A DNA stretch of 19,946 bases, taken from the NCBI GenBank assembly GCA_029776735.1, contig JAKOUL010000049.1, positions 1-19,946 on the forward strand. Direction: 5' to 3'. The DNA is from Dictyoglomota bacterium (GTDB lineage: Bacteria; Dictyoglomota; Dictyoglomia; Dictyoglomales; Dictyoglomaceae). The notes beneath the pieces were generated by a model. That model had not been told where the DNA came from. It did no database searches and was given only the letters and a program-made list of their open reading frames with translations. Positions 1-7,772 of the stretch are shown here, piece by piece (position 1 is the stretch's first letter; every line of letters begins with the position of its first letter). The position numbers were made by a program, and so were the translations under genes.

Positions 1-324
1 AATAAGAGATGAGTTAGTATATTTTCTTTCACATCTAAAAAACTGAAGGGATTTAGGTAATTGGCTATTCAAGCTTTCCATAATTTCATTTTTCTCCATT
101 TCCTTTCCCAAAGTTATATCTATCCAATCTTGTTCACTTTCTACACCTACAGGGCAAGGGAGACCAAAAGATATTAAAGGCTTTGGGTTAAAGCCTTGGG
201 AGTAACATATAGGAAGATAACTACGTCTTAAAGCCCTAATTAAAAAGCTTAGCAAATCATTAGAGCTTACATATTTCAATAATTCTTTTTTGTAAAAGGC
301 AAGCCGATAAATAAATTTATCCAT
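1..324 (-). CDS. DUF2344 / TIGR03936 radical SAM-linked protein, N-terminal part
   Basis: This partial gene runs off the low-coordinate edge; its first 108 codons are present and open throughout. It begins with an ATG whose N terminus reads MDKFIYRLAFYKKELLKYVS. Around residues 44-60 is the segment YSQGFNPKPLISFGLPCPVG, which I recognise as the signature of DUF2344 (TIGR03936), a family named for its genetic linkage to radical SAM genes. Its biochemical role is unknown to me. The start overlaps the stop of the upstream radical SAM gene by 8 nt, so translation is probably coupled. In many bacteria this pair is followed by rng and rplU, so those genes may lie just outside the window; that is inference. 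Family assignment is fairly sure, function is not. Confidence 0.85.
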   Translation of the reverse strand, partial: MDKFIYRLAFYKKELLKYVSSNDLLSFLIRALRRSYLPICYSQGFNPKPLISFGLPCPVGVESEQDWIDITLGKEMEKNEIMESLNSQLPKSLQFFRCERKYTNSSLI

Positions 325-2104
325 GAATAACACCGCAATAATCGCAAGAAACTCCCCACTCACAAGGTGAAGTTTCCTCTCCTTTGTAAGCTTTTTCTCT
401 CTCTTTTAGAAGATACAATTTTGTGACACCACAAGAAATATGATCCCAAGGTAAAGGTAGATTTAAGTCTCTTCCTTCTAAATACTGTTCAGGATTTATA
501 TCTTCCATCAAAAAAGTTTCTTTCCAGATATTAGGATTTAAATATTCACTCCAGCTTTCAAATCTACTCCCTTTTTTCCATGCTTGAAGAAGTATTTTTG
601 ATAGTCTCCTGTCTCCACGAGAGAAAATTGCCTCTAAATAACTCATACTATAATCATGAAAGTCCAATTCCACATTTCTTCTTTTCAGCCCTTTTAAAAG
701 AATGCTTTTTCTTCTTTCAATCACTTCTTCCTTTTCAAACTTCTCCCATTGGAATGGAGTGTGGGGTTTTGGAATAAAGACAGAAAAGCCAAGATGCAAA
801 CTTACTCTTTTATTTAGATTTATTATCCTCTTTATTAGATTTACTATTTCTTCTATATCTTCATCTGTTTCAGTAGGGAGTCCTAACATAAAATACAGCT
901 TTACTCTATTCCATCCTTTGCTAAAAGCAATCTCAAGGGTTTTAAAAAAGTCTTCCTCTTTCAAACCTTTGTTTATTACTTTTCTAAGCCGTTCAGTCCC
1001 TGCTTCAATAGCAAAAGTTAACCCTGACTTTCTTACCTTCTCTATTTTTTCTGCAAGTTCCAGAGAAAAATTATCAGCTCTAAGAGAAGGTAAAGAAAAG
1101 TTTACATACATAGATGAAAATTCAGAATTTAAAATATCTATTAGTTTTTCTATTTCAGGATAATCACTGCTGCTTAAAGACAAAAGACTTATTTCTTCAT
1201 ATCCTGCTGAATCTATAATTTCTTTTACATACCTTTTTATGGTTTCAATACTTCTGTATCTTTTAGGTCTATAGATATAACCTGCAAAACAAAAACGGCA
1301 ATTTCTTTGACATCCACGCATTATCTCTATTACCCCTCTATCATGAACTACTTCTTGCAAAGGAAGAATAGGATTTGTAGGAAAAGGAGCTTTATCTAAG
1401 TTGTTTATTACTCTTTTCTCTATTTTTTTTGGTACCCAGGAATATTTAGGTTTGATCGTTAGAAAATTATTTCCATCATAGTCTGTTTCATATAATGAAG
1501 GTATATATACTCCTTGTATTTCAGAAAGCTTTTTAAAGAGCTCCATCTTAGTTCTTCCTGAGCCTTTCCATGCAAGATATGTGTCTGCTATCCGATCTAA
1601 AGCCTCTTCTGCTTCTCCAATAAAGAATATATCAACAAAATCCGCCAATGGCTCAGGGTTTAAAACTGAAGGACCACCAACAATAATTAGAGGATGAGCT
1701 TCGGTTCTTGCATAGGAAAAGAGAGGAACATTAGCAAGTGACAAGATTGTTAATATTCCTGTGTAAGTAAGTTCATATGCAACACTAAAAGCAATCCAAT
1801 CAAATTCTGAGAGAGGTTTTTTAGTTTCTAACGAAAAAAGGGGAATCCTTTTATCTCGTAGCTTTCTTTCTAAATCTATACCTGGAGAAAAAACTCTCTC
1901 ACATAGAGTATCTTCACGTCTATTTAAGATATAATAGATAATTTGAAAACCAAGATGAGACATTCCTACTTCATATAAGTCTGGAAAAGCAAGAGCAACT
2001 TTCAGCTTAGTTTTATCCCAATCTTTTATCATTATATTATGTTCATTTCCAATATATCTTGAAGGCTTTTCTATATCATTTAATAGGAAATCAAAATCTG
2101 TCAT
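317..2104 (-). CDS. Radical SAM protein, TIGR03960 family (B12-binding-like N domain)
   Basis: About 595 residues. The N-terminal part (roughly 35-175) has the Rossmann-like look of a B12-binding domain (VALAFPDLYEVGMSHLGF, PLIIVGGPSVLNPEP) but no DxHxxG cobalamin motif. The radical SAM core carries CX3CX2C in RGCQRNCRFCFAGY, cysteines near 265, 269 and 272, which should hold the SAM-binding 4Fe-4S cluster. The C terminus has three more cysteines near 581, 587 and 590. I chose the ATG at 2104 over the GTG at 2119 because MTDFDFLLNDIEKPSRYIGN matches the usual family N terminus, which carries the KPSRYIGN segment, and the GTG lacks an upstream ribosome-binding site. The gene overlaps rodA by 14 nt and the DUF2344 gene by 8 nt. 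The substrate is unknown. It is a clear paralogue of the gene at 8490-10196. Confidence 0.9.
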   Translation of the reverse strand: MTDFDFLLNDIEKPSRYIGNEHNIMIKDWDKTKLKVALAFPDLYEVGMSHLGFQIIYYILNRREDTLCERVFSPGIDLERKLRDKRIPLFSLETKKPLSEFDWIAFSVAYELTYTGILTILSLANVPLFSYARTEAHPLIIVGGPSVLNPEPLADFVDIFFIGEAEEALDRIADTYLAWKGSGRTKMELFKKLSEIQGVYIPSLYETDYDGNNFLTIKPKYSWVPKKIEKRVINNLDKAPFPTNPILPLQEVVHDRGVIEIMRGCQRNCRFCFAGYIYRPKRYRSIETIKRYVKEIIDSAGYEEISLLSLSSSDYPEIEKLIDILNSEFSSMYVNFSLPSLRADNFSLELAEKIEKVRKSGLTFAIEAGTERLRKVINKGLKEEDFFKTLEIAFSKGWNRVKLYFMLGLPTETDEDIEEIVNLIKRIINLNKRVSLHLGFSVFIPKPHTPFQWEKFEKEEVIERRKSILLKGLKRRNVELDFHDYSMSYLEAIFSRGDRRLSKILLQAWKKGSRFESWSEYLNPNIWKETFLMEDINPEQYLEGRDLNLPLPWDHISCGVTKLYLLKEREKAYKGEETSPCEWGVSCDYCGVIHG

Positions 2105-3200
2105 ATATCTTCTTTTCACCTCTGATAGAGATATTTATCAAAAAACTTAGCATAGCATAATTAGTTATAAGTGAGGTACGTGCAAAACTTATAAAAGGGA
2201 GTGGTATACCTACAACTGGAGCAAGTCCCATAACCATACAAAGATTAACAAAGACTTGAAAAAACCAGGTAAAAAGTATACCTCCACTGATCATCTTGCC
2301 AAAATCATCTTTTGCATCTTTCCAAATATACCATGTATATCTAAAAAGAAGATAATATAAAAGTATTAATAATACTCCACCAATAAATCCGAATTCTTCC
2401 CCTATTGCGGAAAAAATAAAATCTGTATGTTGTTCAGGGATCAAGTTTAAATGAGTTTGAGGTCCTTTCAACCATCCTTTCCCTAAAACCTTACCTGAGC
2501 CAATAGTTATAATAGATTGGATCACTTGATAACCACTTCCTAAAGGATCTTTCATAGGGTCTAAAAAACTTATTATTCTTTCTTGTTGGTAAGGTTTTAA
2601 AAGGAGCCAGAAGAATGGTAGAAGAACAATTATCAAAAGAACAGTTCTTACTAAGTATTTAAAAGGAATTTCAGAAAGATAGATAAGAAAAAAGCCTGTA
2701 GCCATTATAACAATTGCAGTTCCCAGATCAGGTTGTAAAATTACTGCAAGTGTAGGGATAGAGATTAATATAATTGAAACTGCAAAATCTACAAAGTCTA
2801 AATATTTTTTCTTTGTTTTTAATTCTACAAAGAAACCAGAGATACTTAGAATAACTAAAAGTTTAGCAAGCTCTGAAGGCTGGAATGAAAAGCCAAAGAT
2901 AGAAAACCACCTTTGAGCTCCCATAGTTTCTCTTCCAAAAAAGAATACAAGAAAAAGCAATAATATATTTATAATATATAAATATTTCCATCCCTTTTCC
3001 CAATTCCTATAGTGTATAGAAAGAAAAATAAAGAAAACAAATACTCCAATTACAAATGCAACTACTTGTCTTCCCACAAAAACGTAAGGAGATTGCTCTC
3101 TTGCTATAAGTTTAGTAGCAGTAGTATCGTAAATCAGGAAAAAGCCAATTATAGTCAGTAGTATAGCAATAGAAATTAGTCTTATCTCTCTATTCTTCAT
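2091..3200 (-). CDS. rodA: RodA, SEDS peptidoglycan glycosyltransferase (elongation)
   Basis: This 369-residue polytopic membrane protein of the SEDS family polymerises lipid II into glycan strands during elongation, normally with a class B PBP. Visible SEDS motifs are GAQRW near 94-98, QPSELAK near 107-113, QPDLGTA near 156-162, a DP-GSGYQ block near 214-225, IGSG near 233, and the catalytic Asp at about 260 in EQHTDFIFSAIGEE. These identify RodA rather than the more divergent FtsW at 16447. One oddity is the C-terminal motif GIPLPFISFARTS, where SEDS proteins normally read SYGGS or SFGGS. The gene starts 6 nt after the DUF1015 stop and overlaps the downstream radical SAM gene. No PBP2 or mreBCD gene is in the window. 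Confidence 0.93.
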   Translation of the reverse strand: MKNREIRLISIAILLTIIGFFLIYDTTATKLIAREQSPYVFVGRQVVAFVIGVFVFFIFLSIHYRNWEKGWKYLYIINILLLFLVFFFGRETMGAQRWFSIFGFSFQPSELAKLLVILSISGFFVELKTKKKYLDFVDFAVSIILISIPTLAVILQPDLGTAIVIMATGFFLIYLSEIPFKYLVRTVLLIIVLLPFFWLLLKPYQQERIISFLDPMKDPLGSGYQVIQSIITIGSGKVLGKGWLKGPQTHLNLIPEQHTDFIFSAIGEEFGFIGGVLLILLYYLLFRYTWYIWKDAKDDFGKMISGGILFTWFFQVFVNLCMVMGLAPVVGIPLPFISFARTSLITNYAMLSFLINISIRGEKKIYDRF

Positions 3201-3206
3201 GATTTA

Positions 3207-4427
3207 TCAATCCATTTTCCAGAGAATCAGACCTGAGATTGGTTTAGGATAAAAATAAGTGGATTTCTGTGGTAATCTTTCGTTATTTATAGCTAAAGCA
3301 TATATTATTTCTATAGGAATAGATGGGAGAACAAAAGAAGATGAGTATTCCCCTGTATGTAATAAATTTTTTACTTCATTTATATCATGCGAAAATCTAA
3401 TATAACCATCCTGTTGCAATTCATTCTCCGTCTTGCCTAAAATACCCCCCCATACTCCCTTTTGCAATAATGTAGTAGGAAGAATCCACCAAAGATTTGA
3501 GCCTTCTCCTTTTTGAGAAAGATATGATTCTTTTGGGATTAACTTATATAATTTGTTTTTACACCAATAATAGATAAAAGGAACTGAGGAATCAAAAATT
3601 AAAGTTAATTCATCGTATTTTTTTGACTCCAGAATTATATGGAAATTTTTTTCTATATCCTCCAGACTAATATCTATATCTTTTCTGACAATCCTATGAG
3701 TAGGCAATATCTTTATCCCTGGATCATAAAGATCTGTCAAAAGGATAAGGATATACTTAGTTTTTTCATCTTTAGTTTCATTATAGAATAACCAAGAAGC
3801 TTCATACCTATGATGACCATCGGCAATAAGAATTTTTTTATCATCAAAAAATTTTTTGATAGTTTCTATTACACCATCATCTGTTATTTTCCATAAGGTA
3901 TGTTCTCTCTCATCCCAACTAATTACTTTTATTATAGCATTCTCTCTTTCCACATTACTCCATAAAGAACCCAATATACTCCCTTTGTCTTCGTAAATTC
4001 CCCATATAGGTTCTAAATTTGCTCTTGTATGTCTCAGAATTTCAAGTCTATCTTCTTTAGGTCCAGAAAAAGTATGCTCATGAGGCAATATTTCTCTTCC
4101 CAAAGGCTTAAGAGCTAAGACTCCCAAAAGTCCATAAGAGTTTTTTTTCCTTCCTTTCCACTCATATTTTTGTTTATATAGATAAAAAGCAGAATCTTCT
4201 TGGACTAAGATTTTTTCCTTTATCCATCCATTTAAAAGTTCTGATATAGCGTCATAATCTGGAGGAATACGATCTCCAAGAGTTAAATGAGTAATATTAT
4301 ACTGATGTGAATTTAAATATTTTCCTCTTTCTTCTTTAGAAATTACATCATAAGAAGGAGCTACCAACTTTTCTAAAGGTAAATTACTATTGTATCTTAA
4401 TGCTTTAAAAGGGAGTAGCTCTACCAT
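3207..4427 (-). CDS. DUF1015 family protein
   Basis: The gene encodes 406 residues with no signal peptide or membrane segment. The N terminus (LPFKALRYN, VAPSYDVIS) and the block LPHEHTFSGPKEDRLEILRH near 114-132 are typical of DUF1015 (PF06245). Near residues 200-210 is IADGHHRYEAS, the family hallmark; a DGHHR motif also occurs in ParB/sulfiredoxin-fold proteins such as the free-serine kinases SbnI and SerK. A small-molecule kinase role is therefore possible but is only inference. The gene lies between the kinase gene (5 nt gap) and rodA (6 nt gap), so it is almost certainly co-transcribed with them. The ATG at 4427 is preceded by a purine-rich AGGAAGG within the end of the kinase gene. Confidence 0.85.
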   Translation of the reverse strand: MVELLPFKALRYNSNLPLEKLVAPSYDVISKEERGKYLNSHQYNITHLTLGDRIPPDYDAISELLNGWIKEKILVQEDSAFYLYKQKYEWKGRKKNSYGLLGVLALKPLGREILPHEHTFSGPKEDRLEILRHTRANLEPIWGIYEDKGSILGSLWSNVERENAIIKVISWDEREHTLWKITDDGVIETIKKFFDDKKILIADGHHRYEASWLFYNETKDEKTKYILILLTDLYDPGIKILPTHRIVRKDIDISLEDIEKNFHIILESKKYDELTLIFDSSVPFIYYWCKNKLYKLIPKESYLSQKGEGSNLWWILPTTLLQKGVWGGILGKTENELQQDGYIRFSHDINEVKNLLHTGEYSSSFVLPSIPIEIIYALAINNERLPQKSTYFYPKPISGLILWKMD

Positions 4428-4432
4428 AATTT

Positions 4433-5464
4433 TTAACCTTCCTTCCTTTTTGGTAAAATAATTTCAAATTTAGTACCTTCATTCAATTTACTTTCAACTT
4501 TTATATCCCATCCGTGTCTCTCTACAAGTTTTTTGACGATAGATAAACCCAGTCCTGTACTAAAACCATCTTCATTTGTACGGGATTTACTAATCCTATA
4601 AAATCTATCAAATATTCTATTAAGATCTTTCTCAGGTATCCCTACACCTGTATCTTTTACAAAAATAGAGATAGATTCTTTATTCTTTTTGATACTTACC
4701 TCTACCTTTCCACCATCAAAAGTATATTTTACCGCATTCTCTATTAAATTAAAAAGAATTGTATCTAAATGTTGGGGATCAGCTTCAATAACCAAATCAT
4801 CAGGGATTTTAACCTTTATTTTTAATTTCTTCTTAGAAATATAAGGATTTAGTCTCTCTACCACATTTATTACAGCTTCAACCAACTTAATTTCTTTAAG
4901 CTGTAATTCTATGACTCCTGCCTCTAATCGGGAAAGGTTCAGCAAATTGCTTACTAATTTTCCCATTCTTTCTATCTCTTTTCTGAGATATGGAAAAAAT
5001 TCATTGTATATTTCATCAAGAGTAATCTTTTTTTCAGAAAAAAGGTCTATAAGAATTTGAACTGATGTTAAAGGTGTTCTTAATTCATGAGAGGCATTTC
5101 CTAAAAATTCTTTGAAGTTTTCTTCCATCTTTTGAAGAGGTGTATTATCAGTAACTATCAACATTACTTCTTCATTCTTCTTCAAATAAAATGATTCAAT
5201 TTCCAAATATTTCTTTTCTTTCCCCCAAAAGTTAAGAGAAATTTTATTTTTAGTATGATTTTCTAAAGTTTTCTTAAAAATGTCGTCTATCTCATAATCA
5301 GGTATTACTTCTATAAGTTTTTTTCTACTTCCATTATTCAAAATATCAAGAAGCTCCTTAGCTTTAGGATTTGCATAAACCAAATAACCATTCTTATTCA
5401 AAATTAGAATGCCTATAGGAGCATCTTCTGTTAGAACATGCCATCTCTCTCTAAGTTTATCTAT
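4433..5464 (-). CDS. Cytosolic PAS-HisKA-HATPase sensor histidine kinase (PhoR/WalK-like)
   Basis: Residue numbers here are from a TTG codon at 5401. The H-box NASHELRTPL puts the phosphoacceptor His at about 105. The ATPase domain shows the N box ENAVKYT (about 221-227), G1 DTGVGI (250-255), F box FDRF (264-267) and G2 GLGLS (283-287). No transmembrane segment is seen. Upstream of TTG the frame stays open for 21 more codons and reads LTEDAPIGILIL, which joins NKNGYLVYANPKAKELL into a proper PAS domain start. The TTG therefore cuts the PAS domain and has no ribosome-binding site. The only candidate start giving the whole domain is an ATA at 5464-5462, overlapping the regulator's TAG stop and lying 10 nt after GGAGG. 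I give the extended coordinates; the start is uncertain, the kinase identity is not. Confidence 0.88.
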   Translation of the reverse strand: MDKLRERWHVLTEDAPIGILILNKNGYLVYANPKAKELLDILNNGSRKKLIEVIPDYEIDDIFKKTLENHTKNKISLNFWGKEKKYLEIESFYLKKNEEVMLIVTDNTPLQKMEENFKEFLGNASHELRTPLTSVQILIDLFSEKKITLDEIYNEFFPYLRKEIERMGKLVSNLLNLSRLEAGVIELQLKEIKLVEAVINVVERLNPYISKKKLKIKVKIPDDLVIEADPQHLDTILFNLIENAVKYTFDGGKVEVSIKKNKESISIFVKDTGVGIPEKDLNRIFDRFYRISKSRTNEDGFSTGLGLSIVKKLVERHGWDIKVESKLNEGTKFEIILPKRKEG

Positions 5465-6150
5465 TTTTCAGTTCCCTCCTGGAATTTATATCCTAAGTTT
5501 CTTACAGTTATTATATATTTGGGATGGCTTGGATCGTCTTCTATTTTCTCCCTTAACCACCTGATATATACATCTACAGCTCTTGGTTCTCCCCAAAAGT
5601 TTTCCCCCCATATATGTTTTATTATCATATCCCTGGTCCAAACCCTGCCAGGTGCTGAAAGCAAAAGTTTCAAAATTTCAAATTCTCTATAAGAAAGGTC
5701 TACCTCTTTTCCCCTTATTTTTGCTGTCCTTTTAACAAGATCCATTTCAAAAGGAGGAACAACAATCTTTTGACTCTTAGTAATATCCGATTGGTATCTC
5801 CTCAACACTGCCTCAATTCTTGCTAAGAGCTCCTTTGCTCCAAAAGGTTTTGTAATATAATCATCAGCTCCCATTTTTAGTCCTAAGACTTTATCCACTT
5901 CCTCATCTTTTGCAGTAAGCATTATAATAGGTACATTGCTTATTTTTCTTATCTCTTTACATACCTCCCAACCATCTTTTTCTGGTAACATAATATCAAG
6001 AAGTACTAAGTCAGGATTAAAAAGTTTAAACTTATCAAGTGCCTCAATTCCATCATAAGCCATATCCACTTGATATCCCTCTTTAGATAGTAAAAGCGTA
6101 AGCGAGTTTACAATCCCCTTGTCATCTTCCACAAGAAGTATCTTCTTCAT
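5461..6150 (-). CDS. OmpR/PhoB-family response regulator (WalR/PhoP-like)
   Basis: The protein has 229 residues in two domains. The receiver domain (about 1-118) shows the acidic pocket at E8, D9 and D10, the phosphoacceptor D52 in LVLLDIMLPEKDG, T79 in IIMLTAK and K101 in ITKPF. The winged-helix DNA-binding domain (about 133-225) shows DLSYREFEILKLL, the recognition region RAVDVYIRWLREKI and the closing RNLGYKF. The sequence around VLGLKMGADDYITKPF is like WalR/PhoP of Firmicutes, whose orthologue WalR controls cell wall metabolism. Location in a wall-synthesis cluster agrees with that, but the target genes are not known. Its ATG overlaps the yggS stop by 4 nt (ATGA), and the kinase gene follows at once, so the pair is cognate. 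Confidence 0.95.
   Translation of the reverse strand: MKKILLVEDDKGIVNSLTLLLSKEGYQVDMAYDGIEALDKFKLFNPDLVLLDIMLPEKDGWEVCKEIRKISNVPIIMLTAKDEEVDKVLGLKMGADDYITKPFGAKELLARIEAVLRRYQSDITKSQKIVVPPFEMDLVKRTAKIRGKEVDLSYREFEILKLLLSAPGRVWTRDMIIKHIWGENFWGEPRAVDVYIRWLREKIEDDPSHPKYIITVRNLGYKFQEGTEK
5475..5480 (-). promoter_or_regulatory. Strong ribosome-binding site inside the end of the regulator gene, facing the kinase
   Basis: The minus strand reads AGGAGG within the last codons of the response regulator. It ends about 10 nt before an ATA codon at 5464 that overlaps the TAG stop as ATAG. No ATG, GTG or TTG lies at a useful distance in the kinase frame, so this site is the main argument for an unusual kinase start or a frameshift at this junction. 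Confidence 0.5.
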
Positions 6151-6851
6151 ATCCTCACCTCAAAATCTTTTAAAAATATTACTCTTCCCAATCTTAAAAG
6201 ATTTGCTCCTTCTTCAATAGCAATTCTAAAATCCTCTGACATTCCCATAGAGATATAAGGTAAGTTTAATTTTAAATCTTTATTCAATTTTCTCCATATT
6301 TCATAAAGTCTTCTAAATACACTTCTAACTACTTCCTTATCTGAGATTAAAGGTCCTATAGTCATTACTCCTTGTACCTTAATATTTTTTAGTTCAAAAA
6401 TCTTTTCATAAACACTCCAAAAATCTTCCTCAAGAAATCCATGTTTTGTGGGTTCTCTTGATAAGTTAAATTGTATTAAGAGATCCACTTCCTTTCCCTC
6501 TTTCTCTGCTATTTTGTTAATCGCATATGCTAAATCCAAACTGTCCAAAGAATGAATAAGAGAAAATAGATTAATTGCGTTTCTAATTTTATTTTTTTGA
6601 AGATGCCCTACCATATGCCATTCACATTGTAGATCTTGAAGAAGGTTAATCTTTTTCTCTGCTTCTTGCACTCTGTTCTCCCCTATTTTTTTAATTCCAA
6701 CCCTTACTGCCTCTTCAATGTAAGAAGTAGGACAACCTTTAGAAACGGCAACAACTTCTATTTTATTGGGATTTCTTCCTGTCTTTATTGCAGTTTCATA
6801 AATGATTTCTTGCACCCTATTCCAATTTTCCTTAATGAAATCAGCATTCAT
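6147..6851 (-). CDS. YggS/YlmE/PLPBP family PLP homeostasis protein
   Basis: The 234-residue length is typical of this single-domain TIM-barrel family. The PLP-binding lysine is about K38 in VVAVSKG. Other hallmarks are IGENRVQEA (about 56-64), WHMVGHLQKNK (about 78-88), ISMGMSEDF near 200-208 and the phosphate-binding LRLGRVIF near the C terminus. Family members bind pyridoxal 5'-phosphate and help control vitamin B6 and amino acid pools; no catalytic activity is established. In Firmicutes ylmE lies downstream of ftsZ and next to sepF, and the same neighbourhood appears here without sepF. The gene starts 3 nt after the HlyD-like gene and overlaps the regulator gene by 4 nt. Confidence 0.94.
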   Translation of the reverse strand: MNADFIKENWNRVQEIIYETAIKTGRNPNKIEVVAVSKGCPTSYIEEAVRVGIKKIGENRVQEAEKKINLLQDLQCEWHMVGHLQKNKIRNAINLFSLIHSLDSLDLAYAINKIAEKEGKEVDLLIQFNLSREPTKHGFLEEDFWSVYEKIFELKNIKVQGVMTIGPLISDKEVVRSVFRRLYEIWRKLNKDLKLNLPYISMGMSEDFRIAIEEGANLLRLGRVIFLKDFEVRI

Positions 6852-6854
6852 CTT

Positions 6855-7772
6855 CTATATACTCTTTTCTATTTTCCCCTCTATGATTCTCTCTTTTAAT
6901 ATTATATTGTTAACCTCTAAAGGTAAAGTGGTTATTTTATAAAATTTATTTAAAATTTCAGTTTTTATTACTCTTGTTTTTATTAGAATTTTTTCTGGAT
7001 AGTCAATATTCAGTATAAGGAAACTTTGTTCAGGAATCTTATCTTTTGTAAAGATAATAAGGCTTTGTGGAGGGAACTCTCTTATTACAGCAATAACAGA
7101 GTCCTTAGTAATTTTTTTATTTATAAAAGTGTAGTTTTTAATTCTTTTTAGGTCTGACGGACTAATGTCTTTAGTATTTTTTCCTTTTAAAAGAAGCTCA
7201 TCCAAAGAAAAGATTATGTAACCTGATTTATATGCATAGATAGTATTTTTTTCTTTCTCTTCCTCAGTAATTTTTACCATTCTTTTCTCAATATCAATTA
7301 ATTTTTGAAACAATAAATTTCTTTCTGGGATCAGTGATTTTATATTTTGCCATACCTCATCAGCTTTATTAATATCATTTTTAAAAGAGTATAATCTCAT
7401 CTCGTCAAAAAGAAGATTAATCTTTTCCCCCACAGCATCTATTTCTTTGATAGTCTCATCGTATTCCTGATTAATACTAATTTTACTTTTAATAGGCTGC
7501 AAGTCTTCAGTATTTATATGTCCTACAACTTGTCCTACTCTAACTTTCTCTAATTCTTTAACAGTACTTATAAAGACTCCATCTTCCGGAGATCTTATAG
7601 GATATTCCTCAAAAGTAAAAATCCCAATAAATGAGTGATCATCATTCTTAGGAACAAAGGACAAGAGTGAAATTACTATTAACAAGATAACTAAGAAAAG
7701 ATAAAGCAATCTTTTCTTTTTCTTTCCCTTTCCTTTGTTTAGACGATAGAATTCTTCTTTCTTGTAACTCAT
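6855..7772 (-). CDS. Membrane-anchored HlyD-like (barrel-sandwich hybrid) protein
   Basis: The protein has 305 residues. A lysine-rich N terminus (KGKGKKKK, about 13-20) precedes one hydrophobic segment at about 22-40, giving an N-in signal anchor with the rest outside the cytoplasm. Residues about 57-87 read like the first half of a lipoyl/HlyD barrel-sandwich domain (IRSPEDGVFIST, then VRVGQVVGHI). Residues about 95-175 are charged and helical, likely a coiled coil. A second half-motif, YAYKSGYIIFSLDELL, follows, then a beta-rich tail. No ABC transporter or outer-membrane partner lies nearby. From memory, similar HlyD-like genes occur next to yggS and sepF in Clostridia, so a division- or envelope-linked role is a reasonable guess. 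It overlaps pgeF by 4 nt. Confidence 0.7.
   Translation of the reverse strand: MSYKKEEFYRLNKGKGKKKKRLLYLFLVILLIVISLLSFVPKNDDHSFIGIFTFEEYPIRSPEDGVFISTVKELEKVRVGQVVGHINTEDLQPIKSKISINQEYDETIKEIDAVGEKINLLFDEMRLYSFKNDINKADEVWQNIKSLIPERNLLFQKLIDIEKRMVKITEEEKEKNTIYAYKSGYIIFSLDELLLKGKNTKDISPSDLKRIKNYTFINKKITKDSVIAVIREFPPQSLIIFTKDKIPEQSFLILNIDYPEKILIKTRVIKTEILNKFYKITTLPLEVNNIILKERIIEGKIEKSI

Noticed and set aside
702..1163. 153-codon open frame on the plus strand opposite the radical SAM gene
   Set aside because: It lies antisense to a well-supported gene, its product is Ser/Phe-rich as expected of a shadow frame, and it has no recognisable domain.
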